DNA of 64,000 nucleotides. Origin: JAVBQB01 sp031549265 (GTDB taxonomy: Bacteria; Bacillota; Clostridia; Oscillospirales; JAVBQB01). The translations under genes and the position numbers were made by a program. The notes below the pieces were generated by a model that was not told the DNA's origin, made no database searches, and was given only the letters and a program-made list of their open reading frames with translations. The stretch spans positions 124,001-188,000 of the forward strand of contig JAVBQB010000002.1 of the NCBI GenBank assembly GCA_031549265.1. The letters are read 5' to 3'. Positions 31,294-42,100 of this stretch are shown one piece after another. Within the stretch, counting starts at the first letter, position 1; each line of letters starts with the position of its first letter.

Positions 31294-32436
31294 ATGGAAA
31301 TGGAAGACAGGATACGCGAACTTACACTTTTGTTTGGTTCAACCGGGATCCCGGTCATTGCCGTGCACAAGGAGCGCATAGTTTTTGTGAACGCCTGCGC
31401 TATTGAGGCTTTTGACATAGTGGATACCAACGCCAATTCGCTGTTTGAATCAGTCAGCCTGAACTCTGTCCTGAGCGACGATACCGAGACGCCTGTCCGC
31501 AGGATTTACGTTAAAGGCAGACGTTATGACATAGACGTCTCCGTCTTGGACGGCATCTATATTATGATGTTCCGGGCGGCGCTGTCCGCATCGGAGCTGA
31601 GGAAGCATTCGGAAGATATACTGGCCTCCATCGGGCAGGAGCTGCGCACCCCGTTTACGCTGATCTTTTCGGCGATAAACCATTTGATGCCGTATACTGA
31701 AGATCAGTCGCTGGATAAATATCTGTCGGTCATCGCCCGCCAGAGTTATCTGCTGCTGAGGCTGTCCAATAATCTGATTGACGTCCGCAGGTTCAATGAT
31801 CCTGAGGAAAAGCTGAAGCTGGCGTATACGAACGTCGGCGATTTTTTGATGGGCATTTGTGACGAAATCATACCGCTGATAGGCGAGCTTGAAATATCGC
31901 TTGATTACCAGTGCCAGGACGAAGACATTTGCACTATGGTGGACCGGCAGAAGCTGGAGCGCATTGTGCTGAATCTGATTTCAAACGCGCTCAAGCACAC
32001 CGACAAGGGCGGCTCGGTCGCTCTGCAGCTGTCCGAGTTCCGCGACAACCTGTTTATTTCGGTCACCGACACCGGCGTCGGCGTTGCCAATGACAAAATG
32101 TCCGAGGTGTTTCGCCTTTCAACCGACCAGCGTGACGACGAGGAGGACTGCACCGGCTACGGTCTGGGGCTCATAATAGTTAAAGAAATCTCGGAGATGC
32201 ACGGCGGCAGCGTCGTACTCAGCAATATGGAGGACAGGGGCACCAAGGTGACCGTGTCACTGCCGATAAAGCCCGGACGCCCGGATTCGGTGCACAGCAG
32301 CCTTGAGACCCCCGATTACGCCGGAGGATTCTCCCATGTATTGCTGGAGCTTTCCGAAGTGCTGCCGACCAGGTGTTTCTCCGCCGCCCGAAGAACAAAG
32401 CACGCCGGCGGTGTAAAACCAACGGATAAGCACTGA
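31294..32436 (+). CDS. Cytosolic histidine-kinase-like protein lacking the phospho-accepting His
   Basis: From ATG 31294 (AAGGAG six bases upstream) the product is 380 residues. Residues about 8-95 look PAS-like. Residues 105-165 align with a HisKA dimerisation helix, but the H-box, normally S-H-E-L-R-T-P, reads IGQELRTPF, with Gln115 where His is required. The ATP-binding domain is intact: N box LNLISNALKHT (N227, N231), G1 DTGVGV (259-264), G2 GYGLGL (288-293). There is no membrane segment and no adjacent response regulator. The last 55 residues form an unassigned tail. It may act as a pseudo-kinase, a phosphatase or a dimer partner; classical autophosphorylation seems excluded. Confidence 0.85.
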   Translation: MEMEDRIRELTLLFGSTGIPVIAVHKERIVFVNACAIEAFDIVDTNANSLFESVSLNSVLSDDTETPVRRIYVKGRRYDIDVSVLDGIYIMMFRAALSASELRKHSEDILASIGQELRTPFTLIFSAINHLMPYTEDQSLDKYLSVIARQSYLLLRLSNNLIDVRRFNDPEEKLKLAYTNVGDFLMGICDEIIPLIGELEISLDYQCQDEDICTMVDRQKLERIVLNLISNALKHTDKGGSVALQLSEFRDNLFISVTDTGVGVANDKMSEVFRLSTDQRDDEEDCTGYGLGLIIVKEISEMHGGSVVLSNMEDRGTKVTVSLPIKPGRPDSVHSSLETPDYAGGFSHVLLELSEVLPTRCFSAARRTKHAGGVKPTDKH

Positions 32437-32460
32437 TAAAAACGAAAAAAAACAAAAACA

Positions 32461-32496
32461 AAAGCGGACAGGTGAGCGAACTGTCCGCTTTTGTTT
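32461..32496 (+). terminator. Terminator of the kinase-like gene
   Basis: AAAGCGGACAG (32461-32471) pairs with CTGTCCGCTTT (32481-32491), followed by TGTTTCTG. A-rich sequence precedes the stem. Confidence 0.8.
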
Positions 32497-32674
32497 CTGT
32501 TAATGTTTGGGGAGGGGTAAGATGAAAACACTCAATCTCTTTGCAATATTAGAATAACAGTTCATTATTAACAAAAAAAGAACGAAAAATTAATAATGTT
32601 TAAATTCTGGAATTTGACACAACAACAACCAATTTATGCCAAACAATACACACAAAAATTGCGTCCGGCGGCGG

Positions 32675-34114
32675 TCAGCTTTTGCCTTTTTGCGAAAGCA
32701 GCGATTTGTAAAGCGCGATATATTCCGCGGCAGACTTTGACCAGCTCAAATCAAGCGACATACAGTTGGTGATCAGTTTTTGCCAGACCTTCTTGTTTCC
32801 ATAGCAATCAATCGCCTGCTTGAGGACATACATCATGTCGTCTGCGTTAAAATTAGAGAAGGCAAAGCCGTTTCCGGCGCCGGTATCGGGGTCGTAAGGC
32901 TGGACGGTGTCGCGCAGGCCGCCCGTTTCACGGACGACGGGTACGGTACCGTACCGCATGCCGATCATCTGGGAGATGCCACAGGGCTCGGTCTGGGAGG
33001 GCATCAGCAAAATGTCGGCGCCCGCATAAATCATCATGGCCAGATTGTCGTTGTACATAATTTTTGCAGAAACTCTGCCTGCGTACTGCTGCTGAGCGTT
33101 TTGGAACCGCTGCTCATAATGCCATTCGCCGCGGCCGAGCACGACAAACTGCATGTCGAGGTTCATCATCGCGCCCAGCGAGACTGTCGCAAGATCAATG
33201 CCCTTGTGATGCACCAGACGCGTAACCATCGCCACCAGCGGAATGTTCTCGTCCTGATTCAGGCCGACAAGGCGCTGCAATTCCAGTTTGTTGGCGGTTT
33301 TCTTGGCGATGCTGTCTATCCCGAAATTCTGCAATATGCGCACGTCGGTTTCGGGATTGTACAGGTCGGTGTCTATGCCGTTGAGAATGCCCTTGAGTTT
33401 GTCTGCGTTTTCGCTGATGATGTCCTGCAACCCGCGCGCGTAAAAGGCGTAGCCCAGTTCCTTGGCGTATGTCGGGCTGACGGTGGTGACGAAGTCGGAC
33501 ATCAGGATGGCGGCCTTCATCAGCGATACGCCGCTGCCGAACCTCAGTACGCCGTTGGTATACAGGTCGTATGACAGGCCGAACAGGTCGCAAACGGTGT
33601 TCGCGCCGAACTGGCCCTGGTATTCGATGTTGTGGATGGTAAACACCGTTTTGATGGATGACAGCAGCTCGTTGTCCGACAGCCTGAGGTAGATGGGAAC
33701 AAGCGCAGTCTGCCAGTCGTTGCAGTGCACGATATCCGGAGTCCAGCCGAGCTCGGGGATAATATCCGCGGCGGCGCGCGAGAAATAGGCAAACCGCTCG
33801 CCGTCATCGAAATATCCGTAAAGCTCGGAACGCTTGAAATAATATTCGTTGTCAATGAAATAATAGGTTATACCGTTGTGTTTGCATTCATACAGGCCGC
33901 AGTAAAGATTGCGCCATGCCAGGCGGATATAAATATACTTTACAAATTTCATTTTATCCCGGAGTTCCGGGGGAGTGCTCGCGTAGAGCGGAAGCAGTAC
34001 CCGAACAGAAACCTTTTTATCAAAAAGTTCGCGGGGCAGTGAAGCGGCAACGTCGCCCAGTCCCCCGGTTTTAGAAAATGGGGCGGCTTCACTGGTAACA
34101 AAAAGAACTTTCAT
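32675..34114 (-). CDS. glgA: Glycogen synthase (ADP-glucose type, GT5)
   Basis: The 479-residue protein begins MKVLFVTSEAAPFSKTGGLGDVAASLP, where KTGGLGD is the ADP-glucose-binding loop of GT5 synthases. DIVHCNDWQTALVPIYL and FTIHNIEYQGQFG follow in the N-terminal domain, and PSQTEPCGISQMIGMRYGT with VRETGGLRDTVQPYD in the C-terminal domain. It extends alpha-1,4-glucan chains. It is the last gene of the leftward glgB-glgC-glgD-glgA cluster, 177 bp after glgD. Confidence 0.97.
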   Translation of the reverse strand: MKVLFVTSEAAPFSKTGGLGDVAASLPRELFDKKVSVRVLLPLYASTPPELRDKMKFVKYIYIRLAWRNLYCGLYECKHNGITYYFIDNEYYFKRSELYGYFDDGERFAYFSRAAADIIPELGWTPDIVHCNDWQTALVPIYLRLSDNELLSSIKTVFTIHNIEYQGQFGANTVCDLFGLSYDLYTNGVLRFGSGVSLMKAAILMSDFVTTVSPTYAKELGYAFYARGLQDIISENADKLKGILNGIDTDLYNPETDVRILQNFGIDSIAKKTANKLELQRLVGLNQDENIPLVAMVTRLVHHKGIDLATVSLGAMMNLDMQFVVLGRGEWHYEQRFQNAQQQYAGRVSAKIMYNDNLAMMIYAGADILLMPSQTEPCGISQMIGMRYGTVPVVRETGGLRDTVQPYDPDTGAGNGFAFSNFNADDMMYVLKQAIDCYGNKKVWQKLITNCMSLDLSWSKSAAEYIALYKSLLSQKGKS

Positions 34115-34291
34115 AATGACCTCCCTATTGGAATAACTCTCGCGTGTCGGTTGGCGCGACCGGCGTCAAAAGTTAAGTCGTAATTATTGCGCCAGCTTCG
34201 TCATTAGTATAGCTCCAGCTTCCAGGTAAAGATTTACGCGCAGCCAAAAGAGCAGAACCACTTTTGCTTTATGCGCCTGACAGTAAACGGG

Positions 34292-35404
34292 TCAGACAAC
34301 GACGCCCTTCGCGATGGCGATCGGGTACGTCTCGTGGCCCATCAGCATACGGCCTTGGTTTATCAGAACTTCTTTGTCCGTTATAGCATATGTCAGTGAA
34401 GCGTTTTCCTTGACGCGGGTGTCCTGCATCAGCACGCAATTATTGATTCTAGCTCCCTTGTGAACCCGTACCCCCCGGAAAAGAATACTGTTTGTGACCT
34501 CGCCCTCGATGTAGCAGCCGTCGGCCACAACGCAGTTTTTTACGACCGACTCCTGACCGTAATAAGTCGAAGACTCGTCGCGCACCTTGGTTTTGATCGG
34601 GCGGCGCGCGTTAAACAGCTCACTGCGGACGTCGGGCTGAAGCAGCTCCATGCTGTGCTTGAAGTACGACGCGGCGCTGTCCAGCCTCGCGGTAAAGCCG
34701 TCAAAGACATATCCGTGGACGGACAGGGCGCCCAGCATTTTTTGAAGGACATTGCGCTCAAAGTCGTAGAGGTTATACGCGGTGCTGTGGCTGATAAGCT
34801 TAAGGAGCAGCTGTTTTTCCATGATGTAAAAGTCCAGAGATTCGTATCCGCCGGTCTGGGGTATGTCTGCGGCGATATCGGCAACCATGCCGCCCGTTCC
34901 CAGCGTGAAGAATGTCGCGTTCTCGTGCCTGATACGCTTCTGAGTGCAGACCGCTGTAATGTCGGCGCCGCTTTCGATATGTGAGTCGTAAATATCGTCA
35001 ATCGGGAAGTTCGCTATCAGGTCACCGTCCGCGATCGCCACATATTTCTGCCGGATTCGCTGAACAAACGTGGAAACCGCCGACAGCGCCTCCATTTTTC
35101 CACGGTATATCTCGCCGACGCGGCTCTGGGCATACCCAAACGGGGGAAGCAGGCGCAGTCCGCCGCGTTTGCGGTTGAGATCCCAGTCCTTGCCTGAGCC
35201 CAGGTGGTCGAGCAGCGACTGATAATTTTCGCGCATGATAACGCCGACGTTGGTAATGCCCGCGTTAACCATGCTGGACAGCATAAAGTCAATAACACGG
35301 TACCGTCCGCCGAAGGGAAGGGACGGAGCGGCGCGCAGGTCGCCGAGCTCTTTGACCTTTGCCTGTGTGCTGTATGCCAGGATTATTCCGAACATGTCTC
35401 TCAT
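34292..35404 (-). CDS. glgD: Glucose-1-phosphate adenylyltransferase regulatory subunit GlgD
   Basis: The 370-residue protein has the ADP-glucose pyrophosphorylase fold (PFGGRYRVIDFMLSSMVNAGI, a left-handed beta-helix C-terminus), but the catalytic loop that reads LLAGGQGSRL in GlgC is ILAYSTQAKVKEL here. This loss is typical of firmicute GlgD, which pairs with GlgC to raise its activity. It follows glgC by about 50 bp and precedes glgA. Confidence 0.95.
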   Translation of the reverse strand: MRDMFGIILAYSTQAKVKELGDLRAAPSLPFGGRYRVIDFMLSSMVNAGITNVGVIMRENYQSLLDHLGSGKDWDLNRKRGGLRLLPPFGYAQSRVGEIYRGKMEALSAVSTFVQRIRQKYVAIADGDLIANFPIDDIYDSHIESGADITAVCTQKRIRHENATFFTLGTGGMVADIAADIPQTGGYESLDFYIMEKQLLLKLISHSTAYNLYDFERNVLQKMLGALSVHGYVFDGFTARLDSAASYFKHSMELLQPDVRSELFNARRPIKTKVRDESSTYYGQESVVKNCVVADGCYIEGEVTNSILFRGVRVHKGARINNCVLMQDTRVKENASLTYAITDKEVLINQGRMLMGHETYPIAIAKGVVV

Positions 35405-35456
35405 ACGTCAAACCCTTCCTTTCCTTTTCAGTAGGCCGCCGCGGCCGCCGGTCCGC

Positions 35457-36659
35457 TTAAAGCAGGTCTTCGCCCACCATTTGCCTAGCGGCAACTATCC
35501 TGCCCGGGCCAATGGTTTTGTCGGCGGCGACCACTGATATTCCCCATTCTCCTGTCGTGTCGTCGGCGGGAAGAGAACCAACGCGCGCGTCCTTGCAAAT
35601 TCTCGCGCGTTCGCCGACGATCGAATATTCAATCACCGCGCCGTCCTCGACGACGGCGTCCGGCATTATTATCGAGTAACGTATCGAAGCGCCCGAGCCG
35701 ACCTTCACGTTGTGAAAAAGCACCGAGTTTTCGACTGCGCCGTATACAACGCAACCCCCGGTAACCAGCGAGTGGGACAGCGTGGAGTCGGGGCCGCAGT
35801 AATGCGGGGGAGCGTCGGCGCTGCCGGCGTAAATGCGCCATTCCGGATCAAAAAGATTGAGTCCGGTCTCGGGAGACAGCATGTCCATGTTGGCCTCCCA
35901 CAGGCTTTCGATGGTTCCGACATCTTTCCAGTATCCGGAGAAGCGGTAAACCATCATTTTCTCGTTATTTGCCAGCATCTTTGGTATGATATTGGCGCCG
36001 AAGTCGTTGGAGGACTTGGGATCGCGCTCGTCGTCCAACAAATACATCCGGAGCTTTTGCCAGCTGAAGACGTATATACCCATCGAAGCGAGGTTGGATT
36101 TCGGCACTTTCGGCTTTTCCTCAAATTCGAAGATAGTGTCATCGGAATTCACGTTCATTATTCCAAAACGCGAAGCCTCTTCCGCGGAAACCTCGATAAC
36201 GGCTATTGTGCAGTCCGCTTCGTTCTTTCTGTGATGGTCGATCATCTGCCGGTAGTCAAATTTATAGATATGGTCGCCCGACAGGATGAGCACGTATTCC
36301 GGGTCATATCTGTCAATAAAATCCATGTTTTGGTAGATGGCGTTCGCCGTGCCCTTGTACCACGTTCCCTTTTTCCCCTTGATATACGGCGGTAGAATAT
36401 GCACGCCTCCGTCAATTCGGTCGAGATCCCAGGCCTGGCCGCTGCCGATATACGCGTTGAGCTCGTGCGGCTGATACTGGGTGAGCACGCCGACCGTATC
36501 GATATCGGAATTGACGCAGTTGGAAAGCGGAAAATCGATAATGCGGTACTTTCCGCCGAACGGGACGGCGGGCTTTGCGATTTTTTCGGTCAGGCAGTAA
36601 AGGCGGCTGCCCTGACCGCCCGCCAATAGCATGGCCACGCACTCTTTGTTAGCAAACAA
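35457..36659 (-). CDS. glgC: Glucose-1-phosphate adenylyltransferase catalytic subunit GlgC
   Basis: I favour TTG 36659 (product FANKECVAMLLAGGQGSRL, about 400 residues) because GGAG lies eight bases upstream; an in-frame GTG at 36668 is adjacent to that site. The catalytic loop LLAGGQGSRL, PFGGKYRIIDFPLSNC, the glucose-1-phosphate site (VLILSGDHIYKFDYRQM) and FEEKPKVPKSN are intact. It makes ADP-glucose from glucose-1-phosphate and ATP, the committed step of glycogen synthesis. It lies between glgB (56 bp) and glgD. Confidence 0.95.
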   Translation of the reverse strand: MFANKECVAMLLAGGQGSRLYCLTEKIAKPAVPFGGKYRIIDFPLSNCVNSDIDTVGVLTQYQPHELNAYIGSGQAWDLDRIDGGVHILPPYIKGKKGTWYKGTANAIYQNMDFIDRYDPEYVLILSGDHIYKFDYRQMIDHHRKNEADCTIAVIEVSAEEASRFGIMNVNSDDTIFEFEEKPKVPKSNLASMGIYVFSWQKLRMYLLDDERDPKSSNDFGANIIPKMLANNEKMMVYRFSGYWKDVGTIESLWEANMDMLSPETGLNLFDPEWRIYAGSADAPPHYCGPDSTLSHSLVTGGCVVYGAVENSVLFHNVKVGSGASIRYSIIMPDAVVEDGAVIEYSIVGERARICKDARVGSLPADDTTGEWGISVVAADKTIGPGRIVAARQMVGEDLL

Positions 36660-36715
36660 TAGTATCACTCCAGAACGGTATAATTCTTAACACGCGGTGC
36701 GCGGATGCTTGCCGG

Positions 36716-38614
36716 TTATTGATCGGTGACGCGCTCCAGGAAAACCGCGCCGTACGGCGGTACGGTCAATTTAATGGACTGTTCCTTGCCGTGCCACGGA
36801 TTATTCTCGGTGTACAGGATATGCGGATTGGTGTTGCCCCATCCGCCGAAACGGACATCGTCCGAGTTCAGAAGCTCGCGGTACGCGCCGGGGAGCGGCA
36901 CGCCAAGCTGATATCCCGCCCTGTTGACGGGAGAAAAGTTGGCGACAAACAGCAATTCTCCGCCGGAAGCGTTCTTGCGGCTGAAGGCGATTGTGTTGCC
37001 GTTAAAATCGTCGCAGCAAAGCCAGTCGAAGCCTTTCCAATCGTAATCGATCTCCCAAAGCTCGCTGCGGTCGAGATAAAAGCGGTTTATTTCCCGGAAA
37101 AAGTCCAACAGCTGGCGGTGACGGTCAAATTCCAGCAGGTGCCAGTCCATAGATTTGTCATACGCCCACTCGATGAACTGTCCGAACTCGGAGCCCATGA
37201 AGATCATCTTTTTTCCGGGGTGAGCCATCATGTACGAATAAAAGGAACGAGTACCGGCAAACTTATCGTCGTAGAAACCGGGCATTTTGTTGAGAAGTGA
37301 GCCCTTGCCGTGAACGACCTCGTCGTGCGAAATCGGGAGGATGTAGTTCTCTGAAAAAGCGTACATGAGCGAAAAGGTGATATCCTTGTGATTAAACTGG
37401 CGGAACACCGGATCCATTTGCAGATAGTGGATGATGTCGTTCATCCAGCCCATGTTCCACTTGAAGCTGAATCCGACTCCGCCGAGATACGTCGGCTTTG
37501 TGACGTTAGCCCATGCGGTCGATTCCTCGGCAATCATCAGCACGTTGGGGAAGGAGGCAAACACGGCCTCGTTCAGCCGCTGCAAAAAGTCGACCGCCTC
37601 GAGGTTCTCGCGTCCGCCATACTTGTTGGGCCGCCACTGGCCGGGCAGGCGCGCGTAGTCGAGATAAAGCATGGACGCAACCGCGTCGACGCGCAGTCCG
37701 TCTATATGGTACTTCTCGAACCAAAATACCGCCGAGGACATAAGAAATGAGCGGACCTCGTTTCTGCCGTAGTCGAAAACGCGCGTTCCCCAGTCGGGAT
37801 GCTCGCGCTTCATCGCGTCCGAGTATTCGTAGCAGCAGGTGCCGTCAAATTCCATCAGCCCGTGGCCGTCTTTGGGGAAATGAGCGGGAACCCAATCGAG
37901 TATTACCGCGATTCCGGCGTCGTGGCACGCATCGACAAACGCCATAAAGTCGGCGGGCGTGCCGTATCTGGAAGTGGCCGCGAAGTAGCCGGTGCACTGG
38001 TATCCCCACGAGCCGTCGAAGGGAAACTCCATCACGGGCATAAGCTCAATGTGGGTGAAGCCGAGGTCTTTGACGTAAGGAATGAGCTCGGCGGCGAGCT
38101 GAGCGTATGAATAGGGGCTGCCGTCGGCGTGGAGCCGCCAGGAGCCGGGGTGCAGCTCGTATATGTTCATCGGGCGGTCAAACATCGGACAGGCGGAGCG
38201 TGCCGCTATCCACTCGTCGTCCCGCCATTCGTAGGCATCAAGGTCATACGCCTTAGAGGCGGTCTTGGGACGCACCTCGGCGTGAAAAGCGTAAGGGTCG
38301 GATTTTTCGAGAAATTTGCCGCGGGAGGTTTCCACGCAGTATTTATACGCGGAATACTGCTCCAGACCGGAGACAAAGACCTCCCACACTCCCACCGAGA
38401 TTTTTTTCATCGGGGTGGCTCCGCGGTTCCACTCGTTAAAATCCCCGATCACCGACACCGATTTCGCGCCGGGCGCCCACACACGGAAGACGACGCCGGG
38501 GTACCGGCCGCGTTTTTCGAAATGGGAACCCATGAACTCGTAAGCTCTCGAATCGGTGCCTTCATGGAAAAGATATAAATGATATTCAAGACTGTTTTTC
38601 TTGTTGACGGCCAT
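36716..38614 (-). CDS. glgB: 1,4-alpha-glucan branching enzyme
   Basis: The 632-residue GH13_9 enzyme has an N-terminal CBM48 domain (FRVWAPGAKSVSVIGDFNEW), then the catalytic barrel with GLRVDAVASMLYLDY (nucleophile Asp), MIAEESTAWANVTKP (acid/base Glu) and ISHDEVVHGKGSLLNKMPG (transition-state Asp), and a C-terminal beta domain. It introduces alpha-1,6 branches. First gene of the glg cluster; GGAG lies 12 bases before ATG 38614, a weak spacing. Confidence 0.97.
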   Translation of the reverse strand: MAVNKKNSLEYHLYLFHEGTDSRAYEFMGSHFEKRGRYPGVVFRVWAPGAKSVSVIGDFNEWNRGATPMKKISVGVWEVFVSGLEQYSAYKYCVETSRGKFLEKSDPYAFHAEVRPKTASKAYDLDAYEWRDDEWIAARSACPMFDRPMNIYELHPGSWRLHADGSPYSYAQLAAELIPYVKDLGFTHIELMPVMEFPFDGSWGYQCTGYFAATSRYGTPADFMAFVDACHDAGIAVILDWVPAHFPKDGHGLMEFDGTCCYEYSDAMKREHPDWGTRVFDYGRNEVRSFLMSSAVFWFEKYHIDGLRVDAVASMLYLDYARLPGQWRPNKYGGRENLEAVDFLQRLNEAVFASFPNVLMIAEESTAWANVTKPTYLGGVGFSFKWNMGWMNDIIHYLQMDPVFRQFNHKDITFSLMYAFSENYILPISHDEVVHGKGSLLNKMPGFYDDKFAGTRSFYSYMMAHPGKKMIFMGSEFGQFIEWAYDKSMDWHLLEFDRHRQLLDFFREINRFYLDRSELWEIDYDWKGFDWLCCDDFNGNTIAFSRKNASGGELLFVANFSPVNRAGYQLGVPLPGAYRELLNSDDVRFGGWGNTNPHILYTENNPWHGKEQSIKLTVPPYGAVFLERVTDQ

Positions 38615-38877
38615 AATTTAAGCAACTCCAAAACCAGGACAGAATCAGACTATTAAACCTTAATGGCTCGGTCAGGAATAATTTGTCACAATCCGTAAGC
38701 CGGCTACATTTTTTTTCACGCTGTATTCAGGTGGAAGTGCGCAAAAACTTCGCGCCGGGCGTTCGTAACAAAATCCGCACAAATACTGGGCAAGTATAAT
38801 TTATCACACTTGGAAGAATTATTCAATCTTTCAGCATGAATATTATTTTAATATGTGCCGATAGAGGGCTGCTTTCT

Positions 38878-38885
38878 TTGTCGAA
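38878..38885 (+). promoter_or_regulatory. Perfect 0A-box-like octamer (TTGTCGAA)
   Basis: It matches the Spo0A-binding consensus TTGTCGAA exactly and lies about 265 bp before glgB and 245 bp before nifJ. Clostridial glycogen (granulose) formation is known to depend on Spo0A. A single octamer can occur by chance. Confidence 0.4.
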
Positions 38886-39015
38886 TTAATTCGGAGCATA
38901 AAGCAATATAAAACAAGATTATGATAGGGAACCAATTCGTGGTAAAGTTTTTGGATAATTTGACATAATTTCTATTAAAAATATTTTAGATTATATGCAA
39001 AGTGAAAATAAACTG

Positions 39016-39044
39016 TTTACACGGATGGATAAAAATGATAGAAT
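39016..39044 (+). promoter_or_regulatory. Sigma-A-type promoter of nifJ
   Basis: TTTACA (39016-39021), 17 bp, TAGAAT (39039-39044). The leader is about 80 bases. Confidence 0.65.
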
Positions 39045-39129
39045 TACAAAAGTTATGCGCAATATTCTTTAGAGAGTCCTGACCGGAGGACAATTCCGTG
39101 AAATGTCCCAAACACTAGGAGGTTAACAG

Positions 39130-42100
39130 ATGGCCAGAAAGAAAAAAACAATGGATGGCAACACGGCTGCGGCGCATGTGGCATATGCGTTTACAGACGT
39201 TGCCGGAATTTATCCGATCACACCGTCGTCGGTCATGGCGGAGCTGGCGGACAAGTGGTCCGCATCCGGACAGAAAAATATTTTCGGTCAGCAGGTTCGA
39301 GTATGTGAAATGCAGTCGGAAGCGGGAGCCGCCGGTACGGTGCACGGTTCGCTGGCTGCCGGAGCGCTGACGACCACATTCACAGCGTCCCAGGGCCTGC
39401 TTCTGATGATTCCCAATATGTATAAAATCGCGGGAGAACTGCTTCCCGGCGTAATCCACGTCTCGGCGCGCGCCGTCGCCTCCCACGCGCTGTCAATATT
39501 CGGCGACCATTCGGACGTTATGGCGTGCCGCGGCACCGGATTTGCCATGCTGGCCGCCACCAACCCGCAGGAGGTCATGGATCTCGGCGCTGTGGCGCAC
39601 CTGTCCGCCATTTCCGGCCGCGTGCCCTTCCTGCATTTCTTTGACGGCTTCCGCACCTCGCACGAGATGCAGAAGATCGAAGCCTGGGATTACGAAGAAC
39701 TGGCCAAGATGTGTGATCTGGACGCCGTCAAGAGATTCCGCGACAACGCGCTGAATCCCGAGCATCCGGTGCTGCGCGGAACGGCACAGAACCCCGACGT
39801 GTTCTTCCAGGCCCGCGAAGCCTGCAATCCGTACTACGACAAGCTGCCGGCCGTTGTCGAGCAGATGATGGGCAAGGTCAACGCCGCCGCAGGAACTGAT
39901 TACGGACTGTTCAACTACTACGGTTCGCCCGACGCCGAGCACGTCATAGTCGCCATGGGTTCAGTCTGCGACACCATCGAGGAGACAATTGACTACCTGA
40001 TGTCCAAAGGCGAAAAGGTCGGCCTTGTCAAAGTTCGCCTTTATCGCCCGTTTGTCGCGGGAAAATTCGTGGACGCGATACCCAAAACCGCCAAAACTAT
40101 TGCCGTCCTCGACCGCACCAAGGAACCAGGAGCACTGGGAGAGCCTCTGTATCTCGACGTCATCACAGCGCTTGCCGAATGCGGAGTATCTGGCCTTAAG
40201 GTCGTCGGCGGCCGCTACGGCCTCGGCTCCAAGGATGCGCCACCGTCCAGCGTTATCTCCGTATACCGCAACCTTCAGTCGGCGTCCCCGCGCAACAAGT
40301 TCTCGGTCGGCATAAACGACGACGTCACCAACCTGTCGCTGCCTCTTGATGAGAATCCCGACACCGCGCCCGCCGGAATGGTCTCCTGCAAATTCTGGGG
40401 ACTGGGCTCTGACGGTACTGTTGGAGCGAACAAGAACTCCATCAAGATCATCGGCGACAATACCGACCTTAACGTTCAGGCATATTTCGCCTACGACTCC
40501 AAGAAGTCCGGCGGCGTGACAATATCTCACCTGCGTTTTGGCGACAAACCGATAAAGTCCACCTATTTCGTCAAGAAGGCCGACTTCGTGGCCTGCCACA
40601 ACCCGGCGTATCTCGGCAAATACGAGATGGTCGAGGACCTCAAGCCGGGTGGCACCTTCCTGCTCAACTGCTCGTGGAGCCCGGATGAGCTCTCAAAATA
40701 TCTGCCCGGATCGGTCAAGAAATTTATCGCAGACAACGGCATCAAGCTCTTTATCTGCGACGGTATCGCGGAGGCGCGCCGCCTCGGTCTCGGCGGACGC
40801 ATCAACATCATCCTTCAGTCCGCTTTCTTTAAGCTAACCAACATCATTCCGATAAACGACGCCGTGAAGTATATGAAAGCGGCTGTCGAATCCACCTATG
40901 GCCACAAGGGCGAAAAGATCGTCGGCATGAACATCCAGGCAGTGGACGCCGGAATCGAAAACGTCCGCCAGGTGGAAATCCCCGCCGATTGGAAGAACGC
41001 CGCCAACGACAGCGCGTCGTTTGATCCCAAGGGCGACCGTCCGGAGCTTGTCTCCTTCGTAAAGGATATACTGATGCCGGTCAATTGCCAGTGCGGCGAC
41101 CGCCTGCCGGTATCCGCGTTCAAGGGCGCGGAGGACGGAACCTTCCCGCAGGGCTCCAGCGCTTATGAGAAGCGCGGCATCGCCGTCGACGTTCCGACAT
41201 GGGTGCCCGAGAACTGCATACAGTGCAACCAGTGCTCGTTCGTCTGCCCGCACGCGGTAATCCGTCCGTTTATACTCGATGACGCCGAGCTCAGCGCCGC
41301 TCCCGCCGGAACGCCCACGCTTCCGATGCAGGGCAAGGACTGCGAGAGCTACAAGTTCACCATTGTTCCGTCGGTACTGGACTGCACGGGCTGCGGCTCC
41401 TGCGCCAACATCTGTCCGGGCAACAAGGGCGGCAAGGCTCTCGAGATGAAGCCGCTGGCAGAGCAAAGACACGTCGCCGACAGGTTCGCCTACTGCTTCG
41501 ACAAGGTCGCGGCCAAGGACAACATCCCGTTTGCCGCGGAATCGGTCAAGGGCTCTCAGTTCAGGCAGCCGCTGTTCGAGTTCTCCGGAGCGTGCGCCGG
41601 ATGCGGCGAAACACCGTATCTCAAACTGATCACGCAGCTTTACGGCGAGCGTATGATGGTCGCCAACGCCACCGGCTGCTCCTCGATCTACGGCGGTTCC
41701 TGCCCGAGCACTCCGTATACAATTGGCAAGAATGGCAAGGGTCCGTCCTGGGCTAACTCGCTGTTTGAGGATAACGCCGAATACGGTTTCGGTATGCACC
41801 TCGGTGTGGCGCAGAGACGCGCCAAACTGACAGACCTCGTAAGGTCGGTCGGCGGACACGAGTTGTGCACGCCCGAGATGAAGGCCGCCTGCGACGAGTG
41901 GCTGGCCAACAAGGACGACGGCAAACTGTCGGTCACTGCCGCCGCAAAGCTGGGAGAAGCGATGAAGGTCGGAATCGCGTCCGGCTGCCCGGGAGTTCCG
42001 CAGTTCGAAGAAATTCTCTCGATGTCCGATATGTTCGTCAAGAAGTCGATCTGGATATTCGGCGGCGACGGCTGGGCCTATGACATCGGATTCGGCGGAC

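Larger units (their letters stand above)
38615..39129. other. 515-bp divergent control region between glg and nifJ
   Basis: AT-rich and without genes. It contains a perfect TTGTCGAA octamer at 38878-38885 and the nifJ promoter at 39016-39044. A hairpin GTCCT/AGGAC near 39077-39092 lies in the nifJ leader. I could not pick a good glgB promoter; TTATTC, 18 bp, TTTAAT on the reverse strand is the best weak match. Confidence 0.55.
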
